Source of the DNA: Blastomussa wellsi
Lineage: Eukaryota > Cnidaria > Anthozoa > Scleractinia > Plerogyridae
Direction of reading: 5' to 3'
Assembly: GCA_947652115.1 (NCBI GenBank)
Contig: OX393568.1
Coordinates: 7,282,598-7,346,597, forward strand
Length of the DNA: 64,000 nucleotides
Both the position numbers and the translations under genes were made by a program. Positions 22,301 to 28,130 of the stretch are shown one piece after another (position 1 is the stretch's first letter; each line of letters begins with the position of its first letter). The notes under the pieces are model-generated. The model saw only the letters and a program-made list of their open reading frames with translations, searched no databases and was not told the origin of the DNA.

Positions 22301-24251
22301 TTTTGTTTGTGGTAAATAAATTGTGAAACATGAAGCTTCTCATCTCATCTGAAGGTCCGTTACTTAAAAGAAACTGTAAAGTTTAAAATATTAACATTTA
22401 TGCTGCAATTTGTTTCATTATTGAAAGAAAAGCAGCCACCATCTATGTCAAGGTGTTTGCAGAATAAAAAGCAAAGTATCATGTTACAACACTTCAAGGA
22501 AAACAAAAGTATCATGTTACAAACAAACAAAAGTATTGTGTTGCTGCTGCAAAGGTTAAAAGTATTATGTTTGGTGTTTCAACGCGTGTTATCAATTGTC
22601 AGTCCCACTGCATTCTGCACTATTCGTGAGTTTTTATTTTGTTATTTAAAAGCTCCCTTAATTCTGTATTTTGTCTACCAGTATTACCTAATAGAAAAAT
22701 ATGTGTTGTGGAAATTTCGCTATATTAAAAAAGGCATTTTATAAATTACAAGAAAATATTCCAGAACACAGTTTTTGCCCAACCTTTTCTGTTTCAATCA
22801 GTGTACTGAATCAGGGGCGTAGCCAGGGGAGGGTTCCAGGGGTTACGGAATCCCCCCTCTCGTGCCAAGGAACCCCCCTGTCTACGAGGCATACACTAAA
22901 ACATAATGTCACGGACGATCTCCAGATGACATCTGAGACAACATCAAAGACATCTGGACCGAGTGTCTCTATCTGGCGGTCACTACCGTGGCAAATGTAG
23001 ATGTTGTACCTTCCATCCCGCGCCGGACCAATCAGCAGCAGCATCGCAACAATGTACCATCCCAGACACCATCTGATTACTATAAGAGGGCAGTTGCTAT
23101 TCCCCTTCTAGACCATCTGCAATCAGAGATGAAAACATACTTCAATCCTACTAATGATGCTGTCTTGTCCAGCCTCTTTAATCTTCTTCCTGAGCTGGTA
23201 GCCGTCGGAGACAGAAATCCTGACATTGAAGCAGACCTGGAGTTTTATGAGAACAACCTTCCTTCTACTCATGTGGTTGTTGTTGAGCTCCTGTGATGGA
23301 AGAGAGAGTGGTGCAGCACTGAGGATGCCGACCTTCCCACCAGTGCAGTTCAGACACTCGCAGCATGCGATCGAGAGTTCTTTCCTAACATCCACACCTT
23401 GATCCTCATTTTGTGCATGTTGCCGATGACGTCAGCTGAATGTGAGCACTCATTCAGTACACTAAGAAGGTTAAAAACATACCTGAGGTTTACCATGTCA
23501 AGCGAGCGAGAGTCTCGAATCTCTCTACGGTGGCCAATTCACATTATCAACCCAGTTAATAATTAACAATTACTCCACGAGCGTGCGTTGGATATGAGAT
23601 GGTAGATAGCCAACAAGGCGCATAGCGCCGAGTTGGCTATAACCATCTCATATCCAACAAGTGCGAGTGGAATAATCGTTTTATTAAAAATGCCCAAAAG
23701 TATTGTACAAACATTTCGAAAAATGCATTCTTTCACGCGTACACGTGCTGTAGGTCAGTGGTATATGAGCTCATATACCATTGCCTCTAAACCAATCAAA
23801 ACTCAAGAAATGCAATATAACATAGCTAGTTTTTAATAAAACCAAATTATCCTACTTTAGTTTTAGTTATACACATGTATACCTGTGTGGTAGTTCACTG
23901 CTTTATTCTTAACAAATGTTAGGTATGATTACTGATCTCTACATCGACAAGTTTAAGTTCAAGGTGAGCAATTGTTTATTGTTGTTTGTACCAAATGTAC
24001 ATCAGTGGCATCAAGCTCAAAATGTTGATCAAATTAATATCCTTTCCATTTATATATTTGGTCTCAGACTAACCTTCATTCCTGACACGTTAGATTGTAT
24101 TGATAATGTAAGGGTTTATTTAAATTAGATGTTAATCCCTCTTGGGAATTCATTACAGGGGATGAATGTGAAAAACAAGGTTCCCATGCTCCTTGAGGTA
24201 CTAGACAACTATGATCTACAGAATCTGGTGGACTTCTTTGAAGCAACATAG
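663..24251 (+). CDS. BBS7: Bardet-Biedl syndrome 7 protein homologue (BBSome subunit), 5' incomplete
   Basis: BBS7 is a BBSome subunit that helps carry membrane proteins into and out of cilia. Twenty exons keep frame and follow human BBS7 from the FKTLPG region to the C-terminus: 663-838, 1125-1253, 1358-1418, 1635-1707, 2877-2943, 3606-3655, 4242-4372, 5758-5951, 7278-7470, 8869-8943, 9788-9850, 10172-10311, 12327-12416, 12769-12843, 18344-18453, 19316-19419, 19824-19884, 21018-21080, 23923-23963, 24159-24251 (TAG). Together they give 1989 nt, 662 residues; human BBS7 is about 715. The first seven exons form the beta-propeller (blocks such as LVGRDDG and NLTES). 5758-7470 carries the coiled coil, and later exons the appendage and helical C-terminus ([23 protein letters not shown]). 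All introns are GT-AG. The 5.5-kb intron after 12843 is swollen by a retrotransposon. Only the start is missing. Confidence 0.95.
2050..2298. repeat. Palindromic element, 'gagctgacgtttcgagcg' family, full copy
   Basis: Two arms face each other: 'ttggttttatcaactggg...agagattcgagagctgacg' and its complement ending 'cccagttgataaaaccaa'. The right side continues with 'ttatacttcccaccgacgc'. Half copies of the same arm occur at 8549-8681, 23508-23562, 53352-53520 and 56452-56527. It lies in a BBS7 intron. No coding capacity, so probably a nonautonomous DNA transposon. Confidence 0.75.
3073..3505. mobile_element. 433-bp palindromic MITE, TTAA target site, copy 1
   Basis: Terminal inverted repeats (AGTGCAGCTAACCCC... 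and ...GGGGTTAGGTGCACT) extend inward into an almost complete palindrome with a 'catgcatgcaaatcag' centre. It is flanked by TTAA on both sides (3069-3072 and 3506-3509), the duplication expected of piggyBac- or Kolobok-type transposition. Further copies are at 32261-32696 and, broken, at 40638-40856. It sits in a BBS7 intron and encodes nothing. Confidence 0.9.
3906..4180 (-). mobile_element. tRNA-derived SINE, decayed copy
   Basis: Read on the minus strand, the copy begins near a tRNA-like head ('cctaatgattagt') and runs through the 'gggtacccattaattgggtg' region to the conserved 'ggataaattaagctcca' tail. It is diverged compared with the copies at 42467 and 47319. It lies in a BBS7 intron. 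Confidence 0.7.
5607..5737. repeat. Short hairpin MITE, 'attattccac...gttggata' family
   Basis: A short inverted repeat: 'aattattccactcacactt' with 'gttggatagg' on one side and 'catatccaacgtgtgctt' on the other, with a 'ggttatagccaattcggcg' centre. The same hairpin is at 18686-18803 and 23566-23686. It abuts the acceptor of the BBS7 exon at 5758, so it lies next to the branch-point region. Confidence 0.7.
6261..6512 (+). mobile_element. tRNA-derived SINE
   Basis: A tRNA-like head holds an A-box-like 'tggcctaatggttagc' and a B-box-like 'gggttcgagcc'. A conserved body ('cactttactctcacagtg', 'atcccatccagggggag') and the tail 'aaccaggataagctccgg' follow. It is one of at least twelve copies in the window, in both orientations. 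It lies in a BBS7 intron. Confidence 0.9.
6687..7014. mobile_element. ~328-bp MITE with inverted termini
   Basis: The ends 'tgaagtggccaatt' and 'aattggtcacttca' are inverted repeats with one mismatch. Inner blocks are also mirrored: 'gacaagttagccaatcag' is matched by 'ctgattggctaattat', and 'tgtcctgcccccttg' by 'aaggaggtgggaca'. There is no coding potential. It lies in a BBS7 intron. Confidence 0.75.
7605..7884 (-). mobile_element. tRNA-derived SINE
   Basis: Minus-strand copy of the main SINE. Its head is complementary to 'ccattaggccaccatgcc' and its tail to 'ggctggagcttatcctgg'. It lies in a BBS7 intron. Confidence 0.85.
7973..8475. repeat. ~500-bp nonautonomous element, 'aaatcgca/ttcaattgcc' family, copy 1
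   Basis: Shares blocks with 63345-63765 in rearranged or inverted order: 'cattttgaaatcac', 'gtgcgatttattcacaaatc', 'agccaatcaaa', 'atgatttcagaccaaattgc'. The internal 'ttgaacttcgtgtcatgca' matches the complement of the other copy. It is noncoding and lies in a BBS7 intron. Confidence 0.6.
8983..9262. repeat. Foldback repeat built on 'gtgtttctatcgagytatagaaacac'
   Basis: The self-complementary motif 'tttctatcgagctatagaaa' occurs near 9003 and near 9214, with a variant near 9122. Between the first and the variant is an arm pair: 'gtttgggagaacgagaaa' against 'tttttcgagttttcccaaac'. Probably a nonautonomous DNA element, placed just 3' of the BBS7 exon 8869-8943. Confidence 0.65.
11188..11826. 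mobile_element. 639-bp TTAA-flanked MITE with a tRNA-derived SINE nested inside
   Basis: Termini 'ggccctttccagtccgtact' and the complement 'agtacggactggaaatggcc' are inverted repeats flanked by TTAA (11184-11187 and 11827-11830). Inside, 11560-11640 is tRNA-like ('tcgtagctcagtggatagag') but lacks a proper B box. A ~90-bp segment ('aattaatctttcacatcaaa'...) is present twice, at 11388-11475 and 11634-11728, on either side of it. It lies in a BBS7 intron. Confidence 0.8.
12885..13019 (-). repeat. B2 split direct repeat of the retrotransposon (3' terminus)
   Basis: 135-bp sequence starting 'ttaacaactgcatcgctaaa' on the plus strand and ending 'gcccccacgc'. Reading base by base, it matches B1 at 13276-13410 exactly. 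It forms the outer end of the element on the BBS7-exon side. Confidence 0.9.
13082..13275 (-). repeat. A2 split direct repeat
   Basis: 194-bp copy of A1 (17592-17785), from 'agaagaactgccagggcata' to 'gcatttaattacat'. The one difference seen is G versus A in 'cgctgcaagc/cgctacaagc'. On the B2 side it is preceded by about 31 bp (13051-13081) of purine-rich DNA. That DNA is absent beside A1, where 'cactgat' directly adjoins the repeat. Confidence 0.9.
13276..13410 (-). repeat. B1 split direct repeat
   Basis: 135-bp copy identical by eye to B2 (12885-13019). It directly adjoins A2 on one side and the 3' end of the recombinase ORF region on the other, as expected for the internal B1-A2 junction of this element type. 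Confidence 0.9.
13557..14564 (-). CDS. Retrotransposon tyrosine recombinase
   Basis: 335-residue ORF of the lambda-integrase-like tyrosine recombinase family, which joins the reverse-transcribed circle to the target in DIRS-order elements. An N-terminal SAM-like helical region (about residues 28-130) precedes the catalytic domain. The catalytic residues are visible: R172 in 'FLRAGE', the HxxR box at H285-R288 ('[12 protein letters not shown]') and the nucleophile Y319 in '[13 protein letters not shown]'. It overlaps the end of the RT ORF by 85 bp in another frame. It is uninterrupted, so likely functional if translated. Confidence 0.9.
   Translation of the reverse strand: MFPPSSSTCSSRGNSNTPIAADPASRDLTGKCQFYLANGLAPSTRQVYGSAQRQFLEFCSQDVPSGLSHPPLPASEQTLMRFCAHLADRVHHSSIKVYLSAVRSLHVDYGYPDPLTNCLQLQRLLRGIKRHQGSNLPRRQPVTADLMTVLHKSLDNVMLWAACCLGFFGFLRAGEFTTNCSFDPSIHLTTADIQVDSSSNPQSFRVFIKCAKTDPFRNGCFIFLGRGSAPLCPVSALTSYLHLRGPSKGLLILFQDGRPLSRALLSSFLQSTLQAAGIPGKFSGHSFRIGAATTAAQRGVPDHLIKTMGRWSSEAYLLYVRTPVDSILSVAGRIS
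14480..16579 (-). CDS. Retrotransposon reverse transcriptase-RNase H polyprotein
   Basis: 699-residue open frame. The RT palm and fingers occupy about residues 230-445: 'KWRLILDLS' near 272, '[16 protein letters not shown]' near 320 and the catalytic 'YLDD' at 389-392. RNase H begins near '[12 protein letters not shown]' at 554 and ends with '[16 protein letters not shown]' near 654-669. This is the DIRS-type RT-RH arrangement. It overlaps the gag-like ORF by about 270 bp in a different frame, so a frameshift or internal start is needed. The true start may lie downstream of the first ATG. No stop or frameshift is seen inside. Confidence 0.92.
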   Translation of the reverse strand: MTSTTFTRACHNNSISYLPLLRLLLPRCPQSAGPGIMAPAPGPLVNVGIATAVRGVKESTLVSTAPFGPHRHMLSAHGPLPHHGANASGVETVARTPSSPLNIVNSVQLCRSFSPSHSLVSVPVPVHVVASSAEVTLASLQPQGVSTQTPQSSSCLVASTFRQDLVPPSGVTPIDAQKLWGELRCHPDQGKVDYVITGLTKGFRLGFDPSVVSLKSAVHNMPSAALQPSVIDQYLRSEIEKGRVAGPFPVSPTPNLHVSRFGVIPKKHQPGKWRLILDLSSPLGHSVNDGISKEPFSVQYMKVDDIISGIMCLGRGTLMAKFDVESAYRNIPVHPEDRYLLGMKWQGNYFIDMALPFGLRSAPFIFSSVADLLEWILKHNYGLNFLLHYLDDFHTLGPPNSPVCQNNIDTCVRLFKEWCIPLHPDKLEGPSTCLTVLGIELDSLTLQARLPRDKFERIAALLESWSSKRHCTRKELESLIGTLHHACKVIPQGRTFLRRMINLLSAFRRDDHPIRLNREFHLDLSWWREFFLSWDGLSFLLAPIWAPLPDFSVSSDAAGALGYGAISGHEWFVGKWSIAQQPLSIAYKELFPVVVAAVLWGHRWASKRVEFCSDNMAVVSVLRSGTSKDPNMMVLLRYLSLVAVRNLFAFTASYTPGQDNSIADALSRFDFQCFHHLAPHAVHAATPIPPSLLTQLPVI
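16308..17246 (-). CDS. Retrotransposon gag-like protein, main part
   Basis: Open for 312 codons, but its first codon in this span is GTG, so this is the downstream part of a longer frame. The C-terminus has a cysteine/histidine cluster (CRSW...[17 protein letters not shown]...C), like the CCCH-type finger of DIRS-order gag proteins, followed by a basic Ser/Arg tail. The N-terminus is Ser/Pro/Thr-rich. Upstream, the same frame is interrupted only by one TGA at 17330-17328 and then continues to 17621. Its 3' part overlaps the RT ORF. Confidence 0.75.
   Translation of the reverse strand: MGSMPSSTCTPSPSFYVSSSPGVAAGPSSGNSVVPSFISTYCTLGNSSFSRPSLFGSYGASSGALPATGQLVSPPPPASTVAHSVSSLLHKPFVVGPGYSPIPEKLVTKIKARQFVELADLLPENVKAQDTDPQAYLNGNLLIASKKRVREITDIVTWVEAFTVYMWIFCCSYPARWQDMTQYKLLILQTARQFSDKAWLHYDTAFHKDAAASGLTDWSRMNSDLYNFHTRLPQQQHQLPTTASPPPPSVSTICRSWNNGSCTWPFGQCRYRHCCERCEGEHPSVNCPFRASSSYAQRSRSSTPPRSKRQRR
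17328..17621 (-). CDS. Retrotransposon gag-like N-terminal segment, ended by one in-frame TGA
   Basis: 97-codon ORF in the same frame as the gag-like ORF at 16308-17246. The first 10 codons or so lie in repeat A1, so translation may start at the internal ATG near 17508 (MSQLSRR). It is Ser/Thr-rich with no recognised domain. A single TGA at 17330-17328 separates it from the rest of gag. It could be a point mutation (a CGA-to-TGA change would be enough) or a recoded stop; the sequence alone cannot say which. Confidence 0.55.
   Translation of the reverse strand: MAALCPGSSSISVTVSSSPFSCFVPLFWRVLSLSACSMSQLSRRSTNNSAAAMLDSSQLETTSGVSSSVASSVVSSAPVTSPPSFVLSAQDLSQAFS
17592..17785 (-). repeat. A1 split direct repeat (5' terminus of the retrotransposon)
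   Basis: 194-bp copy of A2 (13082-13275) with one visible mismatch. On the minus strand it starts the element and should hold the promoter. The host flank resumes with 'gaaaataacaacatg'. Confidence 0.9.
17838..18012 (+). mobile_element. tRNA-derived SINE, 5' and 3' truncated
   Basis: Recognisable from the B-box-like 'gatttgagccctgg' through 'aagacactttaat' and 'aataaatgggtactga' to 'catcccatccgggggt'. It is diverged. It lies just outside the retrotransposon in the same BBS7 intron. Confidence 0.75.
18686..18803. repeat. Short hairpin MITE, 'attattccac...gttggata' family
   Basis: Arms 'caattattccatttgccctt' and the complement ending 'catggaataattgtt', with mirrored 'gttggattt/catatccaac' and 'tataaccaac/gttggttat'. 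Same family as 5607 and 23566. BBS7 intron. Confidence 0.75.
20650..20890 (+). mobile_element. Second tRNA-derived SINE family
   Basis: The head resembles a tRNA with a long variable arm: 'agccttgccaagtggttaga' then 'gacttgaaatccttgaag'. The body is 'accgactggtttacctcctg', 'ccagttgggattcttaac', and the tail 'ctgaaaagccccaatggggg'. It is distinct from the more common SINE of this window. BBS7 intron. Confidence 0.75.
22988..23487 (+). pseudogene. hAT-type transposase relic (C-terminal part)
   Basis: An ORF from 22988 ends at a TGA (23294-23296). The same frame then stays open to about 23487 and reads like the hAT C-terminal dimerisation domain ('[20 protein letters not shown]'). The upstream part ('[20 protein letters not shown]', '[13 protein letters not shown]') resembles the THAP0/P52rIPK-type hAT-derived proteins. 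There is no DDE catalytic core and one in-frame stop, so this is a dead fragment. The 3' side runs into a half copy of the 'gagctgacgtttcgagcg' repeat (23508-23562). It lies in a BBS7 intron. Confidence 0.7.
23566..23686. repeat. Short hairpin MITE, 'attattccac...gttggata' family
   Basis: Near-perfect inverted repeat: 'gttggatatgagatgg' with 'ccatctcatatccaac', centre 'agccaacaaggcgcatagcg', ends 'actccacgagcgtgc/gcgagtggaataatc'. It is the best preserved of the three copies. Confidence 0.8.
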
Positions 24252-24496
24252 TTGTTCATAATGCACAATCAGGCTTCCTGTTGGCACAAGCAAACAGTAT
24301 GACCATTGACAAGCAATATCTGTTTTAGCCATGTGTAACTTTGTAATATTGTTATAAAGAATGGGTGTAGTGTTAAGTAATATGGACTGAAAAATTCACT
24401 TTCCTTTTGTTTTCCAAAACCCCCTTACAGAGTTTTCTAAAAAGTGGTCTCCATGTAGACAAACCAATATATGTTGACATGTAAGAATGACAAATT

Positions 24497-24610
24497 AATG
24501 TGAAAAACAAGGTGCCTATCCTCCTTGAGGTGCTAAACAACTATGATCTACACAATCTTGTGGACTTCTTTGAGCAGCATAGCTGTTCACAATGGACAGT
24601 CAGGCTTCCC
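24497..24610 (+). pseudogene. Decayed tandem copy of the last BBS7 exon
   Basis: Matches 24165-24283, which is most of the final BBS7 exon plus about 32 nt of 3' UTR. In the coding part seven substitutions were counted, four synonymous and three mild (M to I, D to N, Q to H). One base is missing just before the stop, so the frame reads past the original TAG to a TAA near 24630. No 3' splice signal or intron sequence was copied with it. It lies about 245 bp beyond the real stop, so it is probably transcribed, if at all, as 3' UTR. Confidence 0.8.
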
Positions 24611-25404
24611 AATGAAAAGTTTCTGACTTAATTTCAAAATCATAGCCACTGAACTTGGTTTTGAGTTTCAAGTTGCCTAAATAGATACTTGTGTATGTCT
24701 GTATTAAAATTAATGCCTGGACTAAATTTGCAGCATGACAAATGCATTTGTTTAAAGTTAAGTAGATTATTTATTGTTTAAAAAAAATGTAATTTATGTA
24801 CATAGTTGTGAGTGCTTTGTTAATTTCCCATGTCAAAAATATCATTTGCTTGACTATTGTATATGAAATACACAAGTAGGATTTCCTTCAACAAGGACAC
24901 CACTATAAGGGGTGCTATCACCAGACATTTGCTGTATATTTTGCTCAAGAATTATAACAAAATAGTTTCTCTTGTTTCTGCTTAACATTATGTCATTCCT
25001 TGGAGAAACCAAGGGGCAGTTGGTCAGGCAAAATGTAGTAAACATGGCAAACTGTCCAAGTGACGAAATTGAAAACTTTTGTTGCTCTGACTTTTGCTGT
25101 GTTCACTGAGTTTTGCCCTGACTAAATGCTCGTGAGGATGAATGTGATGGTAACAGCTGTTGAATACTTTCAGTATAGTAGCAATTTGTAACTAAATTAG
25201 ACCATTCCTTTTTTTTTTGATTTCATTGATGTCAATTTCCTTCAACAGCATGCTTAGGGTTTTGATAGATTTTTAATTATTGCATATTTAGGAGAGCCAC
25301 AAGTTTATTGTTGACCAACTATTGTGTTACCCTCTATAAATAAAGTTTGATTGATTGATGTTCATCATGATAGTGCTCCTTTATATGCTAGCATTCATAC
25401 ATAA

Positions 25405-25575
25405 GGATAGATCGATTCCGATATATTAAAATTCTAATATGGCATCAAGGCTTGGGGGGCTAAAACAAAAGAAATTATTTATTCATCCCTAAGCCTCAAT
25501 GCGAAATCTTTTGTTTTAGTCCCCCAAACCTTGGCGACATGTTAGAATATTAATATATTGGAATTGGTCTATTGT
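25405..25575. repeat. Inverted repeat with ~70-bp arms
   Basis: 'gatcgattccgatatattaa' to 'caaggcttggggggctaaaa' faces 'ttttagtcccccaaaccttg' to 'attaatatattggaattggt'. The loop is 'gaaattatttattcatcc'-rich. It is noncoding, typical of a nonautonomous DNA element. Confidence 0.7.
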
Positions 25576-27214
25576 ATTGACATTACTATCAAAAATCACT
25601 AGTGGTAAAAGGCAGTTTCTAAATTCCTTCTTGTGCTGCACCAATCTCGATCATGTGAATTAAAAACTTTTATCACATGGGCACTGTTTATCAGAAAGCT
25701 AACAGAAAGCTTCGCGACTTTAGGATACTCTCTGCTGCAAAACTGTACCTAATGAAATTCTGCCTTTCTTTCAACCTGAATACATCTTGTGAGTTTTCAG
25801 ACTCTGTTGGCTTGACAATGTCATTATTGTTCATCCAAATTCTAGAAAAACGATGTTTACATGGCTGACAGTCCTGACACTGGCAAACATGATCCACCTG
25901 AAATTTTTTTACAGATCACATGTTAAGGATTCAAACTGCTTTGAGTTCAAATTTCTAACTGCAGTTTTACCACTGGTGATTTTGATAGTATTGAGACAAA
26001 TCTGCTGTAACCACTGATGGAAAAATAAAATGAAATAACTATCACTGCAAAATATCGGGTGACAAGAGGCAATGCAACTTTTATTCCAGTTCATTTCCCA
26101 GTTTTTGGCGACAAGGCCTCATAAGCATTTCCATGCGTTCTGTTCTTCCCACCTGACCCCAAGGCCCAATATGAATGAGGCAGCTGTATTGCACTTGAGG
26201 GCTGCAAAATATAACACTCAGACATGATTCAGAAAATGGCCAACCAAAATTTGACAACATCCACTGAAATCACAACTGTGCATGAAAAGAACATCCGGAC
26301 AATTTTTTCTTTGCTTTGACTACATGTTAGACAATTTAGAATGTTTGCTTATTGAGTGGAGCTGTAGTATGACGTCTGAACCGAATGTTGTCTGATCAAA
26401 ATGCTTACTTAGTAATTTGTACACATCCTTTCATGGAAAAACTTTGCACTGGCTGCAGAACCCAACCATCCAACTCACTGCCTCATGCTATTTCCAAGTC
26501 CTTGCTTTAGGTTTTGAACCCATCTACAAACCCTAATCAGGATAGTCCACCTTACATGTGAAATGGAAATTAGAGTCTGACCCACCCATGCCACTTTGCA
26601 TTGTGAGCCTCTATTGTTGTTACTATCCAGAAACTCCTTTATTCATCACTTTTATGGGCAGAGACTATTGTCAAGGCTGAAGAAAAGTCATGGAGGTTGA
26701 TACTAATAAAAGCGATAGTGGGTGTGAATATGTCAAGAAAATGATTTCTGATCATGATTTTTGATGACTGGTAAAATGCTTACAGATCTCCCATCCAAGA
26801 AAATTTTGAAGCACAAAATTAAAGTCTTTGAAAAGTGATTGTGAAAGTGACTGTTCAAAAAAGAAACCCAAAGAAAGAATAAGGAGGAGGAGTTTGTTGT
26901 AAAGATGTGACCTACTTTAAGCATTCACTGCCTAATTGAAACAAAATTTCTCAGTGCTAAATTTGCCAAAGTGCTGGTAAGGCCTGGTGCACACTTTCAA
27001 CATAAGAAAAGATCAGTTTTTCCTTATATTGACACTGGAAAATAAAACATCAATGTGAGTTCTTTTTTGCATTTGCGTGACATTGCTTGTTATGTCACTT
27101 TGTCGCCAGTGTGAACCAAGCTGACCTATTATACCTAACCTGTTTTAGCTATAGAAAATTTTTGATCTGGATTCCAATTCAAATAACCATTAAGATGACA
27201 AACCATTAAGATTG

Positions 27215-27446
27215 GGCTAATCCATTTAATATCCGCTCCCCCCCCCCCCCCCACCATTGAGGGTCTTTGGTGTCTGCCCCTGGAGAACTAACTCTAAGAC
27301 CCTCAGGAATCCCCTTTCTGAAAAATGGAAGAGACCAAAGCCACCTCAGAAATAACGTTTGAAACACCACCCTCCCCCAAGATTTCCTTGATCCTCAATG
27401 GGAGGGGGGGGGGGGGTCCGGATAAAAAATGGAATGGCCCATTTCA
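27215..27446. repeat. Palindromic element with poly-C and poly-G tracts
   Basis: The left part 'ggctaatccatttaatatcc' followed by a C run at 27238-27252 mirrors the right part, a G run at 27402-27417 followed by 'ccggataaaaaatggaat'. Inner blocks 'accattgagggtc' and 'gatcctcaatggga' also pair. The G run could form a quadruplex. Confidence 0.65.
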
Positions 27447-27899
27447 GGTGAAGCTATACAGTCAAAGTTCTCTTTGTCAGTGGATGCTGGTAATATTAAA
27501 AAATTCTAGATAGCAATGTGAATGCAACTAATCTCCATAGTCTGGGCCTTTTCGAAAATCAGTAGTTCTTGATCGTCATGGTATCCAACCAATGTTGCCG
27601 GTTTGCAACCAATAATCCCGAGATATTCAAATGACAAGCATGGCAGCCATATTCGATGACCAAACAAAAGAGGCTAACCAGAATCCAACATGGCGTCGAT
27701 GACGTCATTTGCAAACCAAGAATTCGTGATATAACAAGATCGCATTTCCTCACTTTCACAGATGCAACTGAACCCAGCTTTACCGACTCGATGAAGTGGA
27801 TAAACTCGCTGATGTTATATGCCACATTTGCCAACCATTCTTCTTGCACCACCACCATTTCTCTTCTCCATCAGGGCTGTAGTGACCTGTAGTGCCGAC

Positions 27900-28130
27900 T
27901 CATGATTTCTTTTTATTCATCGCATCTCGAATCGATTGCACAAACCTCTTCGCCGTTTCCTCGACATTTGGAATCCCCTCGTAATTTTGTTGTATGTATG
28001 CTCCTGTAAATGTGCCAGCGACAAGTCCTAGTATCAGCCTCTTGTTGACATGTGAGAAGACTACTCCAGCAGCAAAGCCCTTAAGAAATGAGTAATCTAA
28101 AGAATTGTCACCTCCACCTTCGGCAGCCAT
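27900..28130 (-). CDS. Small membrane protein resembling the SLC35A4 upstream-ORF microprotein
   Basis: 76-residue single-exon ORF starting in a good context (AAAGATGGCTG). Residues about 14-72 (SFLKGFAAGVVFSHV, then ILGLVAGTFTGAYIQQNY, then IPNVEETAKRFVQSIRD) line up with the C-terminal two thirds of the human SLC35A4 microprotein, including FLKGF-AG, the LG-x-x-x-GT-TG-Y membrane segment and PNVE. The human protein is reported in the inner mitochondrial membrane. The N-terminal coiled coil of the human protein is missing here, unless an upstream exon supplies it. No nucleotide-sugar transporter ORF follows on the same strand. Homology is from memory and the family call is fairly sure; the function is inferred. 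Confidence 0.75.
   Translation of the reverse strand: MAAEGGGDNSLDYSFLKGFAAGVVFSHVNKRLILGLVAGTFTGAYIQQNYEGIPNVEETAKRFVQSIRDAMNKKKS

Larger units (their letters stand above)
24252..27899. other. Intergenic region between BBS7 and the microprotein gene
   Basis: Holds the decayed BBS7 exon copy (24497-24610), a LINE-like tail ('aaataaagtttgattgatt', 25336-25355), an inverted repeat at 25405-25575 and a palindrome with G/C homopolymers at 27215-27446. The rest is AT-rich with no credible exon on either strand. The BBS7 3' UTR must lie at its left end, but I could not fix the cleavage site. Confidence 0.6.

Noticed and set aside
27559..27892. Coding exon downstream of the microprotein on the minus strand (SLC35A4 candidate)
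   Set aside because: The translation has no transporter-like membrane segments, and the plus strand is equally open.
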